From contig NZ_CP104264.1 of assembly GCF_025244845.1 (NCBI RefSeq), forward strand, positions 1,612,001 through 1,676,000: DNA of 64,000 bases, written 5' to 3'. Both the position numbers and the translations under genes were made by a program. This DNA comes from Arthrobacter sp. zg-Y1171. GTDB lineage: Bacteria; Actinomycetota; Actinomycetes; Actinomycetales; Micrococcaceae. Shown in pieces: positions 26,746 through 35,558 of the stretch; the stretch's first letter is position 1; each line of letters opens with the position of its first letter. Under the pieces are notes generated by a model. That model saw only the letters and a list, made by a program, of their open reading frames with translations, ran no database searches and was not told the DNA's origin.

Positions 26746-27366
26746 TTACTCGAAGGGTGTCGGATCTCCGGTGCCGCGCCGCACGATTTCGGGCGAGTCA
26801 CCGGAGAAATCGATGACTGTTGTCGGCTCCGGGCCGCAGAACCCGGAATCGATGACGGCGTCCACCTGGTGGTCCAGGCGTTCCTTGATTTCCCAGCCCT
26901 GGGTCATGGGATCCTCATCGCCGGGCAGCAGCAGTGTGCTGGAGAGCAGCGGTTCGCCGAGGCCCTCCAGGATCGACTGCACCACCGTGTTGTCCGGGAT
27001 GCGCACGCCGACGGTCCGCTTCTTGGGCTGGAGCAGCCACTTGGGCACTTCTTTCACCGCCGGCAGGATGAAGGTGTAGCTTCCGGGGGTGGCGGCCTTG
27101 ATGCTGCGGAACACCGAGTTGTCCAGCTGCACAAACTGGCCCAGCTGCGCGAAGTTGCGGCAAACCAGGGTGAAGTGGTGCTTATCGTCCAGCTGGCGGA
27201 TCTGCCGGATGCGTTCCAGCCCCTCACGGTTGCCCAGCTGCACTCCCAGTGCATAGCAGGAGTCGGTGGGGTAGGCGATCAACCCGCCGGATTCGAGCAG
27301 ATTCACAATCTGGCCGATGGCCCTGGGCTGCGGGTTTTCCGGGTGTACGTCAAAGTATCTGGCCAT
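26746..27366 (-). CDS. YciO/YrdC/Sua5 family protein
   Basis: The 206-residue product matches the YrdC fold: IVNLLESGGLIAYPTDSCYALG near the start, the RQLDDKHHFTLVCRNFAQL block, and SYTFILPAVKEVPKWL. The C-terminal half resembles E. coli YciO closely in pattern (GEPLLSSTLLLPGDEDP, then TTVIDFSGD and VVRRGTGD-like ending). Sua5/TsaC proteins make the threonylcarbamoyl-AMP used for the t6A tRNA modification, whereas YciO relatives show little or no such activity. The paralogue type is therefore the better description. TAGGCT lies 6 nt before the ATG, predicting leaderless expression. Confidence 0.9.
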   Translation of the reverse strand: MARYFDVHPENPQPRAIGQIVNLLESGGLIAYPTDSCYALGVQLGNREGLERIRQIRQLDDKHHFTLVCRNFAQLGQFVQLDNSVFRSIKAATPGSYTFILPAVKEVPKWLLQPKKRTVGVRIPDNTVVQSILEGLGEPLLSSTLLLPGDEDPMTQGWEIKERLDHQVDAVIDSGFCGPEPTTVIDFSGDSPEIVRRGTGDPTPFE

Positions 27367-27372
27367 CTCCCC

Positions 27373-27378
27373 AGCCTA
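27373..27378 (-). promoter_or_regulatory. -10 box, leaderless start of YciO-like gene
   Basis: Read on the minus strand, TAGGCT is followed by 6 nt (GGGGAG) and then the ATG at 27366. The GGGGAG could also act as a ribosome site if transcription starts upstream. Confidence 0.45.
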
Positions 27379-27473
27379 CCGGTGGCCGTCGCCGACGGGG
27401 ACTGGCCGGGTCCGAGAGCCGGCGAGCGCTGGGGAGATTCCGCGAGCGCCGGGAGACCCGGTTGTGCCCCCAG

Positions 27474-28952
27474 CTATGCCGCCTGGATCAGGTCCACCAC
27501 TATCCTCTCGACTGCAGACAGGCCGTCCTCAATAGGAGTACCTGCCAACGGTGGCGCAGTGGAGCTGTATGTGTGTCCGGTTGGGGTGGAAGTTTCCACG
27601 GTATGGGCGAGTATCGCGGGTAAGCCTTCCATGCCTCCGCCCGCCGCACCTGTTACGGCCGCTGAGCCGGGAGGTTTGCTTGCCTTTGCGGACCACCCCG
27701 GCGCTTCCTTAGCGTGGTTGCACGCTTCGCAGAGTCCCTGTCCGTTCCCGACGCTGGTGGGACCTCCGTCGCTGTGCCGCCGGACATGGTCGAACTCCCG
27801 GATTGGAGCACCGCACCACGGCATCCGGCAGGTAGAGTCCCGTGCGGCGATGAACCGGGCCAAGGAGGTCGGGAACAAACGTGCGCGAGAATCCATAGCG
27901 ACCAGCTCACCGGTTGCCGGAGCCATGTACAGCCTGCGGATGAAGGTCTGGACATCCCTGGGTGGTCTGTCGCTCCGATCCTGGCGACGTCCCCTGCTCG
28001 CGTTCTCCTTAGCCCCACCCCGGTTGCGGACCAGATCCCTGGCCCACTGCGCCGGAACGGGGCCATAGCCGGGGACGAATGCCGGCTCTGACTCTCCGGC
28101 AAGCAGTGTCCGGTCCGTCATTACCAGCTGGACCTCCACCTTCATGGAGTCCGCCTGTGCCTGACCGGTGATTCTGCCTACCAGCGTGTCCGCCATGATC
28201 TGGCCGCGGGTACGCCCGTCCCCGGCCGCTGTCAGCCGGTCTGCCTCGCGAGCCAGGGCCGCGTACACGCCTACCCCCTGGGCGACCGGCAGAAGTCCCG
28301 TCAGGTACGTCATGGTGTCCGGCGCGGGACGGCAGGAAACGAAACGTTCGGATGCAGCCTTGGCAGCCCGGTTCACGGCAGCCTGTGGATCCAGCCGGTA
28401 AGAAGCTGCCCTGGCGCGGGAAATGAGCTGCCGATCTCCCAGGGATTCCAGCAGCTCCGGATCTCCGGCCACTTCCACATCCACCCGCTGCCGGTCTGCT
28501 CTGCTCAGGCACGCGGTTTCACGCACCAGCAGTGTGGCCCGCCATTCGCTGATCTTTCCGTGGCTCAGGGCGTAGAGGGTGCAGGGCATGTCCTGGGTCA
28601 GGGCCTTGGCGAACCCCAGCAGGCGCCCGCCGCGGTTGGCGGATTCCCTCCGGGCCAAAGCTATCTGCGAGGCCACGCCCCAACCCTGCTTGTCACGGGA
28701 TACTCCCTCCACCGCCTGCTTCCTCCGCTGTGAGGCGTCAAACGCCGACGCGGCCCGGACCTGCGCTGCCGATGCTGCTGCCTTCAGCTCTTCCAAAGCT
28801 CGAATCCGGTCGATTAGCTCTGTGTCCGGCTGAGGCGCATACTCAGCGTCGCCCTCCTCACTCAACACGCCTACCCACGCGTTCACCAACGCGCTACTGA
28901 CATGGGAAGGGTCAGCAAATAGGTGGTGTCCATCCGGACGATATTCGAACAT
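27474..28952 (-). CDS. DUF222 / HNH endonuclease (13E12-type) protein
   Basis: The 492-residue protein has a long helical DUF222 region (about residues 35-330) and a C-terminal HNH domain (about 369-420). The HNH domain contains CRMPWCG, REFDHVRRHSDGGPTSVGNGQGLCEACNHAKEAPGW, with the zinc Cys pairs and the central D-H catalytic pair. This is the actinobacterial 13E12-repeat family; its nuclease activity is inferred from the HNH motif. The ATG at 28952 lies inside a perfect SOS box and 7 nt after a TAGACT -10 box, so the mRNA is probably leaderless and LexA-repressed. Upstream in-frame sequence has no ribosome site and atypical composition, so longer versions are rejected. Confidence 0.88.
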   Translation of the reverse strand: MFEYRPDGHHLFADPSHVSSALVNAWVGVLSEEGDAEYAPQPDTELIDRIRALEELKAAASAAQVRAASAFDASQRRKQAVEGVSRDKQGWGVASQIALARRESANRGGRLLGFAKALTQDMPCTLYALSHGKISEWRATLLVRETACLSRADRQRVDVEVAGDPELLESLGDRQLISRARAASYRLDPQAAVNRAAKAASERFVSCRPAPDTMTYLTGLLPVAQGVGVYAALAREADRLTAAGDGRTRGQIMADTLVGRITGQAQADSMKVEVQLVMTDRTLLAGESEPAFVPGYGPVPAQWARDLVRNRGGAKENASRGRRQDRSDRPPRDVQTFIRRLYMAPATGELVAMDSRARLFPTSLARFIAARDSTCRMPWCGAPIREFDHVRRHSDGGPTSVGNGQGLCEACNHAKEAPGWSAKASKPPGSAAVTGAAGGGMEGLPAILAHTVETSTPTGHTYSSTAPPLAGTPIEDGLSAVERIVVDLIQAA

Positions 28953-28960
28953 GTGTTCGA
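28945..28960. promoter_or_regulatory. LexA SOS box over the DUF222/HNH start
   Basis: TCGAACATGTGTTCGA has the exact actinobacterial/Gram-positive SOS consensus TCGAAC-N4-GTTCGA. It overlaps both the start codon (28950-28952) and the predicted transcription start of the DUF222/HNH gene. LexA bound here would block initiation. Confidence 0.85.
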
Positions 28961-28965
28961 GTCTA
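28960..28965 (-). promoter_or_regulatory. -10 box of the DUF222/HNH gene
   Basis: On the minus strand TAGACT ends 7 nt before the ATG, with a weak TTCTCC -35 (28983-28988) 17 bp upstream. It abuts the SOS box. Confidence 0.5.
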
Positions 28966-29568
28966 TCGGCGGTAAGCGGCACGGAGAAGGAGCGAAATAC
29001 CTGACCTACTACCTGTCTTTGCGGTAACGAAACCAAGATCCTTCGGCGCTCGCAGGCACACTCCGGGACGCCCTTGGAGCCTCCGGCGCTCGCAGGCACA
29101 CACCCGACGCGACGCAAAGCGACCCGGGTAACGCGTACCGAATGCGCAGCCGTTGTCAGCCGTACGCCCGCGTAGGAGTTTCCGCCGCTAGCCACCACTG
29201 CACGGCCAGTCGGACGCATACGGCACGCCACCAGTTCAACCAGCCAGCCGCAGCGCAGCCACAGGGGCCGACGCCGGATCCCAGGCCCGGCGGGCACGGC
29301 CGCGTCCAGGCCCATAATCTGCTGCTGGCGTGACGGAAGCGGCCAGCGGGTGTGTCAAGGCAGGGGAGAGGGCGACGAAGAGAAGTTTTGTGGACGGACG
29401 ACGTCGACCTCCTCCAGTAGCGCGCAGATCCATTTGGGCCGCTGCGCCTCGCCACTCGGGGCGTGCGGGCTCCACGGCGTTCCGCGCCCGAAAGGCATCC
29501 AACCCCCTGGTGATAAGCAACCTTAGTAAAACCCGCGTGTCCGCACGCCCCGCCCTGCCGGCGCGACA
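28966..29568. other. 600-bp intergenic region with a 40-bp-period direct repeat
   Basis: No open frame here has convincing codon use, start or family match. The clear structure is a 21-bp direct repeat, CTTCGGCGCTCGCAGGCACAC at 29041-29061 and a one-mismatch copy at 29081-29101. The rest may be decayed coding sequence, but I cannot identify it. Confidence 0.5.
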
Positions 29569-29574
29569 TAGAGT
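29569..29574 (+). promoter_or_regulatory. -10 box, leaderless start of zinc-ribbon gene
   Basis: TAGAGT ends 6 nt before the ATG at 29581, with no ribosome site between. Confidence 0.5.
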
Positions 29575-29580
29575 GGTCGG

Positions 29581-29814
29581 ATGTTCGTGCTCATTGGATT
29601 CAAGACCGTGCTCTCCTCACTCTTTTCGCGGCCGGCCACCTGCCAGTACTGCGGTGTCTACGGAGAGCAGTATGTGGAAGAGCGCGCCAACCGACTGACG
29701 CTCTTCTTCATCCCCGTCTTCACCACCAGCCGCCGCTACGCTTTTACCTGCTCCAACTGCGGGCGCAGCACCGGGATCAACAAGTCGCAGAAGAACGCCC
29801 TCCAGCGGAGCTGA
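29581..29814 (+). CDS. small zinc-ribbon protein
   Basis: The 77-residue protein has two CxxC knuckles (CQYCG near residue 21 and CSNCG near residue 57), separated by a hydrophobic stretch with FFIPVF that may form a short membrane-associated helix. A basic tail ends the chain. This spacing is typical of the bacterial zinc-ribbon family that follows a LFFIPV-type sequence. Function is unknown, and zinc binding is inferred from the Cys pattern. Its start coincides with the predicted transcription start. Confidence 0.8.
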   Translation: MFVLIGFKTVLSSLFSRPATCQYCGVYGEQYVEERANRLTLFFIPVFTTSRRYAFTCSNCGRSTGINKSQKNALQRS

Positions 29815-30026
29815 ACCGCTGCCGGCACGGGAAGAAAACACCCGCCGAACCCTTCCGAGACTCTCCGTGAGGGCCCGGTGTCCCCGGCGCGCCGGAAAAG
29901 TCAATAGAATGAAAGAAGCACAACAGCTGCCGGCCCTGTTCTGGCCGCACCACAGACTTCCGGAATGCCGCCGTACGGCTGCCGTTCCAACCTGCAATCC
30001 GATCCCCAACGAAAGAACCCTCATCC

Positions 30027-31712
30027 GTGAATAGAACACCTGCCGTCCTGAAAGCCCCCCGGGAACTCGCCAAGGGAACCATGCGTGTCATGAACCTCGG
30101 CGGCCTTGGCGAAATCGGCAGGAACATGACCGTTTTCGAATTCGACGGCAAACTGCTGATCGTCGACTGCGGCGTGCTCTTCCCCGAAGAAGAACACCCG
30201 GGCGTAAACCTGATCCTGCCGGACTTCACCGCCATCCGCGACCGCCTGCAAGACGTCGTCGCCGTGGTCCTGACGCACGGCCACGAAGACCACATCGGCG
30301 GCGTGCCGTACCTGCTGCGTGAGCGCTCGGATATCCCCATTGTCGGCTCCAAGCTGACCCTGGCGTTCATCGAGGCCAAGCTGAAGGAACACCGGATCAA
30401 GCCCAAGCTGATCCAGGTCAAGGAAGGCGACCGCCGCACCATCGGCGGCTTCGACCTTGAGTTCCTCGCCGTGAACCACTCCATCCCCGACGGCCTGGCC
30501 ATTGCCATCCGCACGGCGGCCGGCATGGCGCTGCACACCGGCGACTTCAAGATGGACCAGTTCCCGCTGGACCGCCGCATCACCGACCTCACCGGCTTCG
30601 CCCGGCTGGGCGTGGAGGGCGTGGACCTGTTCCTCACCGACTCCACCAACGCCGAGGTTCCCGGCTTCATGGCCTCGGAAAAGGAACTGGCTCCGGCCAT
30701 CGACACCGTGTTCCGCACCGCCCCGCGCCGGATCATCGTCTCCAGCTTCGCCAGCCATATCCACCGCATCCAGCAGGTCATTGACGCCGCCGAGCGCTAC
30801 AACCGCAAGGTGTCCTTCGTGGGCCGGTCGATGATCCGCAACATGACCATTGCCGAGGAACTGGGCTACCTGAAGATCCCCAAGGGCATCCTGGTGGACT
30901 TCAAGTCCCTGCAGCGCACCGATGACCACAAGGTGGTGCTGATCTGCACCGGTTCGCAGGGCGAGCCGATGGCTGCGCTGTCCCGCATGGCCAACAAGGA
31001 CCACCAGATCCGGATCCACGAGGGCGACACCGTGCTGATGGCCAGCTCGCTGATCCCGGGTAACGAGAACGCCATCTACGGCATCATCAACAACCTGACC
31101 AAGATCGGCGCCAACGTGGTGCACAAGGGCAATGCCAAGGTGCACGTCTCCGGCCACGCCAGCGCCGGCGAACTCGCCTACTGCTACAACATCGTCAAGC
31201 CGCGCAACGTGATGCCGGTGCACGGCGAATGGCGCCACCTCAAAGCTAACGGAGCCATCGCAGAGGCCACCGGAATGGATCCCCGGGACGTCGTCATCGC
31301 CGAGAACGGCATGACCGTGGACCTGCGCCGCGGCCGCGCCACGATCTCCGGCAAGCACCAGGTGGACCTGGTCTTCGTGGACGGCGACAGCGTTGGCCAC
31401 ACCACTGAGGAAACGCTGAAGGAACGCATGCAGCTGGCCGAGGAAGGTGCCGTGACGGTGCTGGCCCTGGTCGACGCCGACACGGGCACCATTGCCGAGC
31501 CGGCCGAGTTCTTCACCAAGGGTTTCACCATCAAGTCCGAGGACCTGCCCAAGGCCGAGGATGCCGTGGAAAAGGCCCTGGCCAACGCCGGTAACCGCCG
31601 CGGCGCGAAGGGCGAGGACCTCGAAGACATCATCGAGCGCGCCGTCGCCAACTGGATGCGCCGCTTCTACAACCGCACCCCGGCCATCACCTCGATTGTC
31701 GTCGACGCCTAA
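30027..31712 (+). CDS. rnj: ribonuclease J
   Basis: RNase J is a metallo-beta-lactamase/beta-CASP nuclease that matures and degrades RNA with 5'-3' exo- and endonuclease activity. The 561-residue sequence has motif THGHEDHIGG (residues 83-92), the ALHTGDFKMD motif with the metal-bridging Asp, the beta-CASP domain with SSFASHIHRIQQV, and the downstream VHVSGHASAGEL and PVHGEW motifs. The C-terminal tail is complete. The start is GTG 30027 with a leader of about 115 nt if TAGAAT at 29902-29907 is the promoter. In many actinobacteria rnj follows dapA, but here it follows a zinc-ribbon gene. A textbook terminator follows. Confidence 0.97.
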   Translation: MNRTPAVLKAPRELAKGTMRVMNLGGLGEIGRNMTVFEFDGKLLIVDCGVLFPEEEHPGVNLILPDFTAIRDRLQDVVAVVLTHGHEDHIGGVPYLLRERSDIPIVGSKLTLAFIEAKLKEHRIKPKLIQVKEGDRRTIGGFDLEFLAVNHSIPDGLAIAIRTAAGMALHTGDFKMDQFPLDRRITDLTGFARLGVEGVDLFLTDSTNAEVPGFMASEKELAPAIDTVFRTAPRRIIVSSFASHIHRIQQVIDAAERYNRKVSFVGRSMIRNMTIAEELGYLKIPKGILVDFKSLQRTDDHKVVLICTGSQGEPMAALSRMANKDHQIRIHEGDTVLMASSLIPGNENAIYGIINNLTKIGANVVHKGNAKVHVSGHASAGELAYCYNIVKPRNVMPVHGEWRHLKANGAIAEATGMDPRDVVIAENGMTVDLRRGRATISGKHQVDLVFVDGDSVGHTTEETLKERMQLAEEGAVTVLALVDADTGTIAEPAEFFTKGFTIKSEDLPKAEDAVEKALANAGNRRGAKGEDLEDIIERAVANWMRRFYNRTPAITSIVVDA

Positions 31713-31761
31713 AGCGCCGTTGCTGTGAGGCCTTAGGCAACACGCTTCAGCCAACACACAG

Positions 31762-31805
31762 AAGGAGGGGCCGTAAGTCGCATCAGCGGCTTACGGCCCC
31801 TCCTT
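31762..31805. terminator. terminator after rnj
   Basis: A perfect 16-bp stem (AAGGAGGGGCCGTAAG and its complement) closes on a 12-nt loop and is followed by T residues. It begins about 50 nt after the rnj stop. Confidence 0.9.
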
Positions 31806-31862
31806 TTGCACTCCCGGAAGTGCGGGTTTGCTGTGATCTTGTTCTCGCGGGGTTTCCGGGTC

Positions 31863-31945
31863 GTCCACGCTGCGGGAAGCCCGCAGCGTGGACCGGCAGC
31901 TCCCGATCCCAATGCTGGAGCGGGATTCCGTCCTGTTTCAGGACG
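31863..31945. other. two further hairpins upstream of the penicillin-binding protein
   Basis: A perfect 14-bp stem with a 3-nt loop (GTCCACGCTGCGGG, 31863-31893) is followed by a perfect 7-bp stem with a TTT loop (CGTCCTG, 31929-31945). Neither has a T-run. They lie between the rnj terminator and the promoter of the penicillin-binding protein and belong to no gene I can see. Confidence 0.6.
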
Positions 31946-32010
31946 CCGGGTCCTTCCGTCCCTTACCCGATGTGACCCATACGGTCAAGATCCTTCTCAG
32001 GCAATGTCGA

Positions 32011-32016
32011 TAACTT
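32011..32016 (+). promoter_or_regulatory. -10 box, leaderless start of penicillin-binding protein
   Basis: TAACTT ends 6 nt before the ATG at 32023, and there is no ribosome site between, so a leaderless transcript is predicted. Confidence 0.5.
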
Positions 32017-32022
32017 GTACGG

Positions 32023-34113
32023 ATGCGTCCCCCCAAATCCTCATTCCTCGAGAGACTTTCCGTGCCCGGACGGTTAGTCGCGTTCCTCCTCGTCAGCCTG
32101 CTGGCCGGCGTGTTGGCAGCCAGCACCCTGATCCCCATGGCGGCGGTAGCAGCCACGGGCACGGACATGGCCGTCGGAGTGCTGGACCAGCTGCCCGACG
32201 AGCTGGAAACCGGACCCCTGGATGAGGGATCAAAGATCTACAGCGCCGACGGCGTCCTGCTGGCCACCTTCTATGCCCAGAACCGGGTTCCGGTGGAGCT
32301 GGACGAGATGTCGCAGAGCATGCAGGACGCCATCGTCTCCATCGAGGACGCACGCTTCTTCGAGCACAACGGCATTGATTTCAAGGGCGTTGCCCGTGCC
32401 GTTGCCTCCAACGCGGCCGGTTCGCACACGCAGGGCGCCTCCACCCTGACCATGCAGTACGTGAACAACGTGCTCATCAGCCGGGACATTGCCTCCGGCA
32501 AGGGCGGCAGCGACCTCACCCTGAGCGGCACCAAGGACCTCGGCGACAAACTGCGTGAAGCCAAACTCGCCGTCGCCGTCGAAAAGCAGTACTCCAAGGA
32601 AGAGATCCTGGAGGGCTACCTCAACATCGTCCTCTTCGGCGGACAGACCTACGGCGTGGAAGCCGCGGCCCAGAGCTACTTCGGTATCTCCGCTTCGGAG
32701 CTGACCCCGGCACAGTCGGCGATGCTGGCCGGCATGGTGCAGTCGCCCAGCCACTACAACCCGTTCACCAATCCCGAAGGAACGCAGGCACGCCGGGACA
32801 TCGTGCTCGCAGCCATGCTGAAGAACGTCAAGATCAGCCAGGCCGAGTATGACGAAGCGGTGGCGAGTGGACTGGACCTGAACCCGCAGACAGTGACCTC
32901 GGGATGTACGGGAGCCGAAACGGCCCAGTATTTCTGCAGCTACGTGGAACAGACCATCCTGCAGTCGGAAGCCTTCGGTGCCGACGTCGAAGAGCGCGCC
33001 AAGCTCCTGGCACGGGGCGGGTTGACCATCCGGACCACGCTGGACTCGCGGCTGCAGTCGCAGGCGCAGAAGCAGGTCGAAGCCCAGGTTCCGGTGGGGG
33101 ATCCCTCCGGGGCCGGCTCGGCCATAGTCTCCGTGGAACCGGGCACGGGCAAAATTCTTGCCATGGCCCAGAACACCGAGTACACGCCGGAGCTGGGCGA
33201 CGGTAAAACCCAGCTCAACTTCAATGTGGACGCAGACATGGGCGGCACTCCCTACGGGTTCCAGCCCGGTTCCACCATGAAGCCGTTCACCACCGCCGCC
33301 TGGCTGGCGGCCGGCCACGGCCTCAACGACACCATCGACGCCACACGTACGTCCTACCCGGCAGGTTTCGACTGGAAGGCCAGCTGCCTCGGTCCGAATG
33401 CGGAGTTCGATGAATGGAAATTCAAGAACGCCTCCGAGGGCTACGAGAAGAAGATGACCGTTGCGGACGGCCTGCGGCAGTCCGTCAACACCGCCACCGT
33501 GGCGCAGGCAGCCCAGCTCGACCTGTGCGACATCCGGGATACTGCCACCAGCATGGGTGTCCACCGCGCAGTGGACGGTGAACCCCTGGAAGTCACCAGT
33601 CCCTCCTTTGTCCTCGGCGGCCAGGAAGTCTCCCCGCTGACCATCGCTTCGGCCTACGCCACCTTTGCCAGCGGCGGCGAGTACTGCACACCCACCGCGC
33701 TGACCGAAGTCACCGACGGCTCCGGCAACGCCTACGACGTCGCCGGCGGCGAATGCACCCGCGCCATCAGCGAGGACGTGGCCGCTGCCGTGACGCAGCC
33801 GCTGCAGAAACTGGTTGAGGGCTCACCGGGCAGCATCCACCCCATCGGCGTCCCTGCCGCGGCCAAGACCGGCACCACGGACATGTCCGAGCAGACCTGG
33901 ACCGTCGGCTACACCACCGGCATCGCGACGGCGTCCTGGGTGGGGAACTGGAACTCCTACTCCTCCCTGAATGATCAGGAAATCAACGGCGTCACCCGCT
34001 CTTACGTGGACGGCTCCGCGATCGCCGGTGCCCAGTGGACCGACTACATGAGCGCCGTCGCCAAGCTCTACGAAGCGAAGGACTTCCCCTCCGTCCCGGA
34101 GGGCATGCTCTAG
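32023..34113 (+). CDS. class A penicillin-binding protein (transglycosylase/transpeptidase)
   Basis: This 696-residue bifunctional peptidoglycan synthase has a membrane anchor (about residues 17-45), a GT51 glycosyltransferase domain and a transpeptidase domain. The GT51 domain has its first motif SIEDARFFEHNG (catalytic Glu108) and a following GASTLTMQYVNN motif. The transpeptidase domain has catalytic SxxK at Ser417-Lys420 (STMK), SVN at 487-489 and KTGTT at 615-619. All catalytic motifs are intact. It polymerises lipid II and cross-links stem peptides outside the membrane. No PASTA domain or acidic tail is visible. The predicted transcript starts at the ATG, and three hairpins lie upstream. 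Confidence 0.95.
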   Translation: MRPPKSSFLERLSVPGRLVAFLLVSLLAGVLAASTLIPMAAVAATGTDMAVGVLDQLPDELETGPLDEGSKIYSADGVLLATFYAQNRVPVELDEMSQSMQDAIVSIEDARFFEHNGIDFKGVARAVASNAAGSHTQGASTLTMQYVNNVLISRDIASGKGGSDLTLSGTKDLGDKLREAKLAVAVEKQYSKEEILEGYLNIVLFGGQTYGVEAAAQSYFGISASELTPAQSAMLAGMVQSPSHYNPFTNPEGTQARRDIVLAAMLKNVKISQAEYDEAVASGLDLNPQTVTSGCTGAETAQYFCSYVEQTILQSEAFGADVEERAKLLARGGLTIRTTLDSRLQSQAQKQVEAQVPVGDPSGAGSAIVSVEPGTGKILAMAQNTEYTPELGDGKTQLNFNVDADMGGTPYGFQPGSTMKPFTTAAWLAAGHGLNDTIDATRTSYPAGFDWKASCLGPNAEFDEWKFKNASEGYEKKMTVADGLRQSVNTATVAQAAQLDLCDIRDTATSMGVHRAVDGEPLEVTSPSFVLGGQEVSPLTIASAYATFASGGEYCTPTALTEVTDGSGNAYDVAGGECTRAISEDVAAAVTQPLQKLVEGSPGSIHPIGVPAAAKTGTTDMSEQTWTVGYTTGIATASWVGNWNSYSSLNDQEINGVTRSYVDGSAIAGAQWTDYMSAVAKLYEAKDFPSVPEGML

Positions 34114-34211
34114 GCCTGGATGCAGGTGCCGGGAGGAAATTCCCGAAGGTAAGCGTGCTGATGGCAGACTGTAGGGGGCAGTACTCCGCAGCGCGAAGGG
34201 ATGAGAAACAT

Positions 34212-35558
34212 ATGACGACGCCGGACTGGGTGGAGCATGTGGTGTGGTGGCAGGTCTATCCGCTGGGCTTTGCCGGAGCGGAAAAGGCTGCACTCCCGGA
34301 GCAGGCCCCGGCGCGGCACGGACTGACGCAGCTGGTTCCGTGGCTCGATTACCTCGTGGAGATGGGGGCCTCCGGCCTCGCGCTCGGACCGGTGTTTGCC
34401 TCCGAAACCCACGGGTATGACACCACCGACTATTACCGGATAGATTCCCGGCTGGGCGACGATGCCGACTTCGACGAATTGGTGGCCCAGGCGCACGCAC
34501 GCGGAATCAGGGTGCTCCTCGACGGCGTCTTCAACCACACCGGCCGCTCCTTCGCCCCCTTCCGCCAGGCGCTCGAGCAGGGCCCGGGGGCGACGACGGC
34601 GGACTGGTTCGGTTTTACCTGGCCGGACGGCTGGACGCCGGGAACCGAACCGGACTACAAAGACTTCGAGGGCCACCACCACCTGGTGGCCCTGAACCAT
34701 GCCGAGCCCGCCGTCGCGGATTTCGTGGCCGACGTGATGAAGCACTGGCTGCGCCGCGGCGCGGACGGCTGGCGGCTGGACGCCGCTTACGCGGTGCCGT
34801 CACCGTTCTGGGCGAAGGTCCTGGACGAGGTCCGCACGGAGTTCCCCGACGCGTATTTCGTGGGGGAGTACATCCACGGGAACTACCCGGAGGACGTGCG
34901 TGCCGGACACCTGGATTCGGTGACCCAGTACGAACTGTGGAAGGCCATCTGGAGTTCGCTGGCCGAAGCGAACTTCTATGAGCTGTCCGCCGCGCTGGAA
35001 CGGCACAACACCTTCCTGGACACCTTTGTGCCGTTGACCTTTGTCGGCAACCATGACGTCACCCGCATCGCCAGCCGGCTGGCGCCGTCGGGCCGGCTCG
35101 CGCACGCACTGGTGCTGCTGTTCACCCTCCCGGGCACCCCGACGGTGTACTACGGCGACGAGCAGGGCTACCGGGGCGACAAGGAGGACCGCGCCGGAGG
35201 GGACGACGACATCCGCCCGTCCTTCCCGGCTTCCCCCGAGGAGCTTTCGGCCGTGGGGCAGCCGCTCTACCACCTGCACCAGGAACTGATCGGGCTGCGC
35301 CGCAGGCACCACTGGGTGCATGCTGCCCGCACGCGGGTACATTCGCTCGCCAACGAGCAGCTGGTCTACGAGGTGTTCGACGCCGGCCACTCGCTGTTCG
35401 TGGCGATGAACCTCGAGGACACGTCGGTCACCGTGCAGGTGCCCGAAGCTGCCCGGGACGTCCTGGCCGGCGCGGGCGGGCTGGACGTTCCGGGCAGGCA
35501 GCTGGCCCTGCCCGCGAAGGGCTGGGCAATCCTCGGCCCGGCCCCGGCTGCCGGCTAG
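34212..35558 (+). CDS. GH13 alpha-amylase family glycosidase
   Basis: The 448-residue enzyme has a (beta/alpha)8 barrel with all GH13 signatures: DGVFNHTG (104-111), GWRLDAAY with nucleophile Asp190, acid/base Glu219 in VGEY, and transition-state Asp282 in GNHD. A short C-terminal beta domain follows. There is no signal peptide, so it acts in the cytosol, probably on maltooligosaccharides, trehalose-type or sucrose-type substrates. The exact specificity cannot be read. ATG 34212 follows AAGGGATGAGAAA; an ATG at 34201 stops after four codons. The stop overlaps the convergent SDR gene by 4 nt. Confidence 0.92.
   Translation: MTTPDWVEHVVWWQVYPLGFAGAEKAALPEQAPARHGLTQLVPWLDYLVEMGASGLALGPVFASETHGYDTTDYYRIDSRLGDDADFDELVAQAHARGIRVLLDGVFNHTGRSFAPFRQALEQGPGATTADWFGFTWPDGWTPGTEPDYKDFEGHHHLVALNHAEPAVADFVADVMKHWLRRGADGWRLDAAYAVPSPFWAKVLDEVRTEFPDAYFVGEYIHGNYPEDVRAGHLDSVTQYELWKAIWSSLAEANFYELSAALERHNTFLDTFVPLTFVGNHDVTRIASRLAPSGRLAHALVLLFTLPGTPTVYYGDEQGYRGDKEDRAGGDDDIRPSFPASPEELSAVGQPLYHLHQELIGLRRRHHWVHAARTRVHSLANEQLVYEVFDAGHSLFVAMNLEDTSVTVQVPEAARDVLAGAGGLDVPGRQLALPAKGWAILGPAPAAG

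Noticed and set aside
29156..29569. 137-codon minus-strand frame between HNH and zinc-ribbon genes
   Set aside because: No ribosome site, Arg/Trp-rich unusual composition, no family match.
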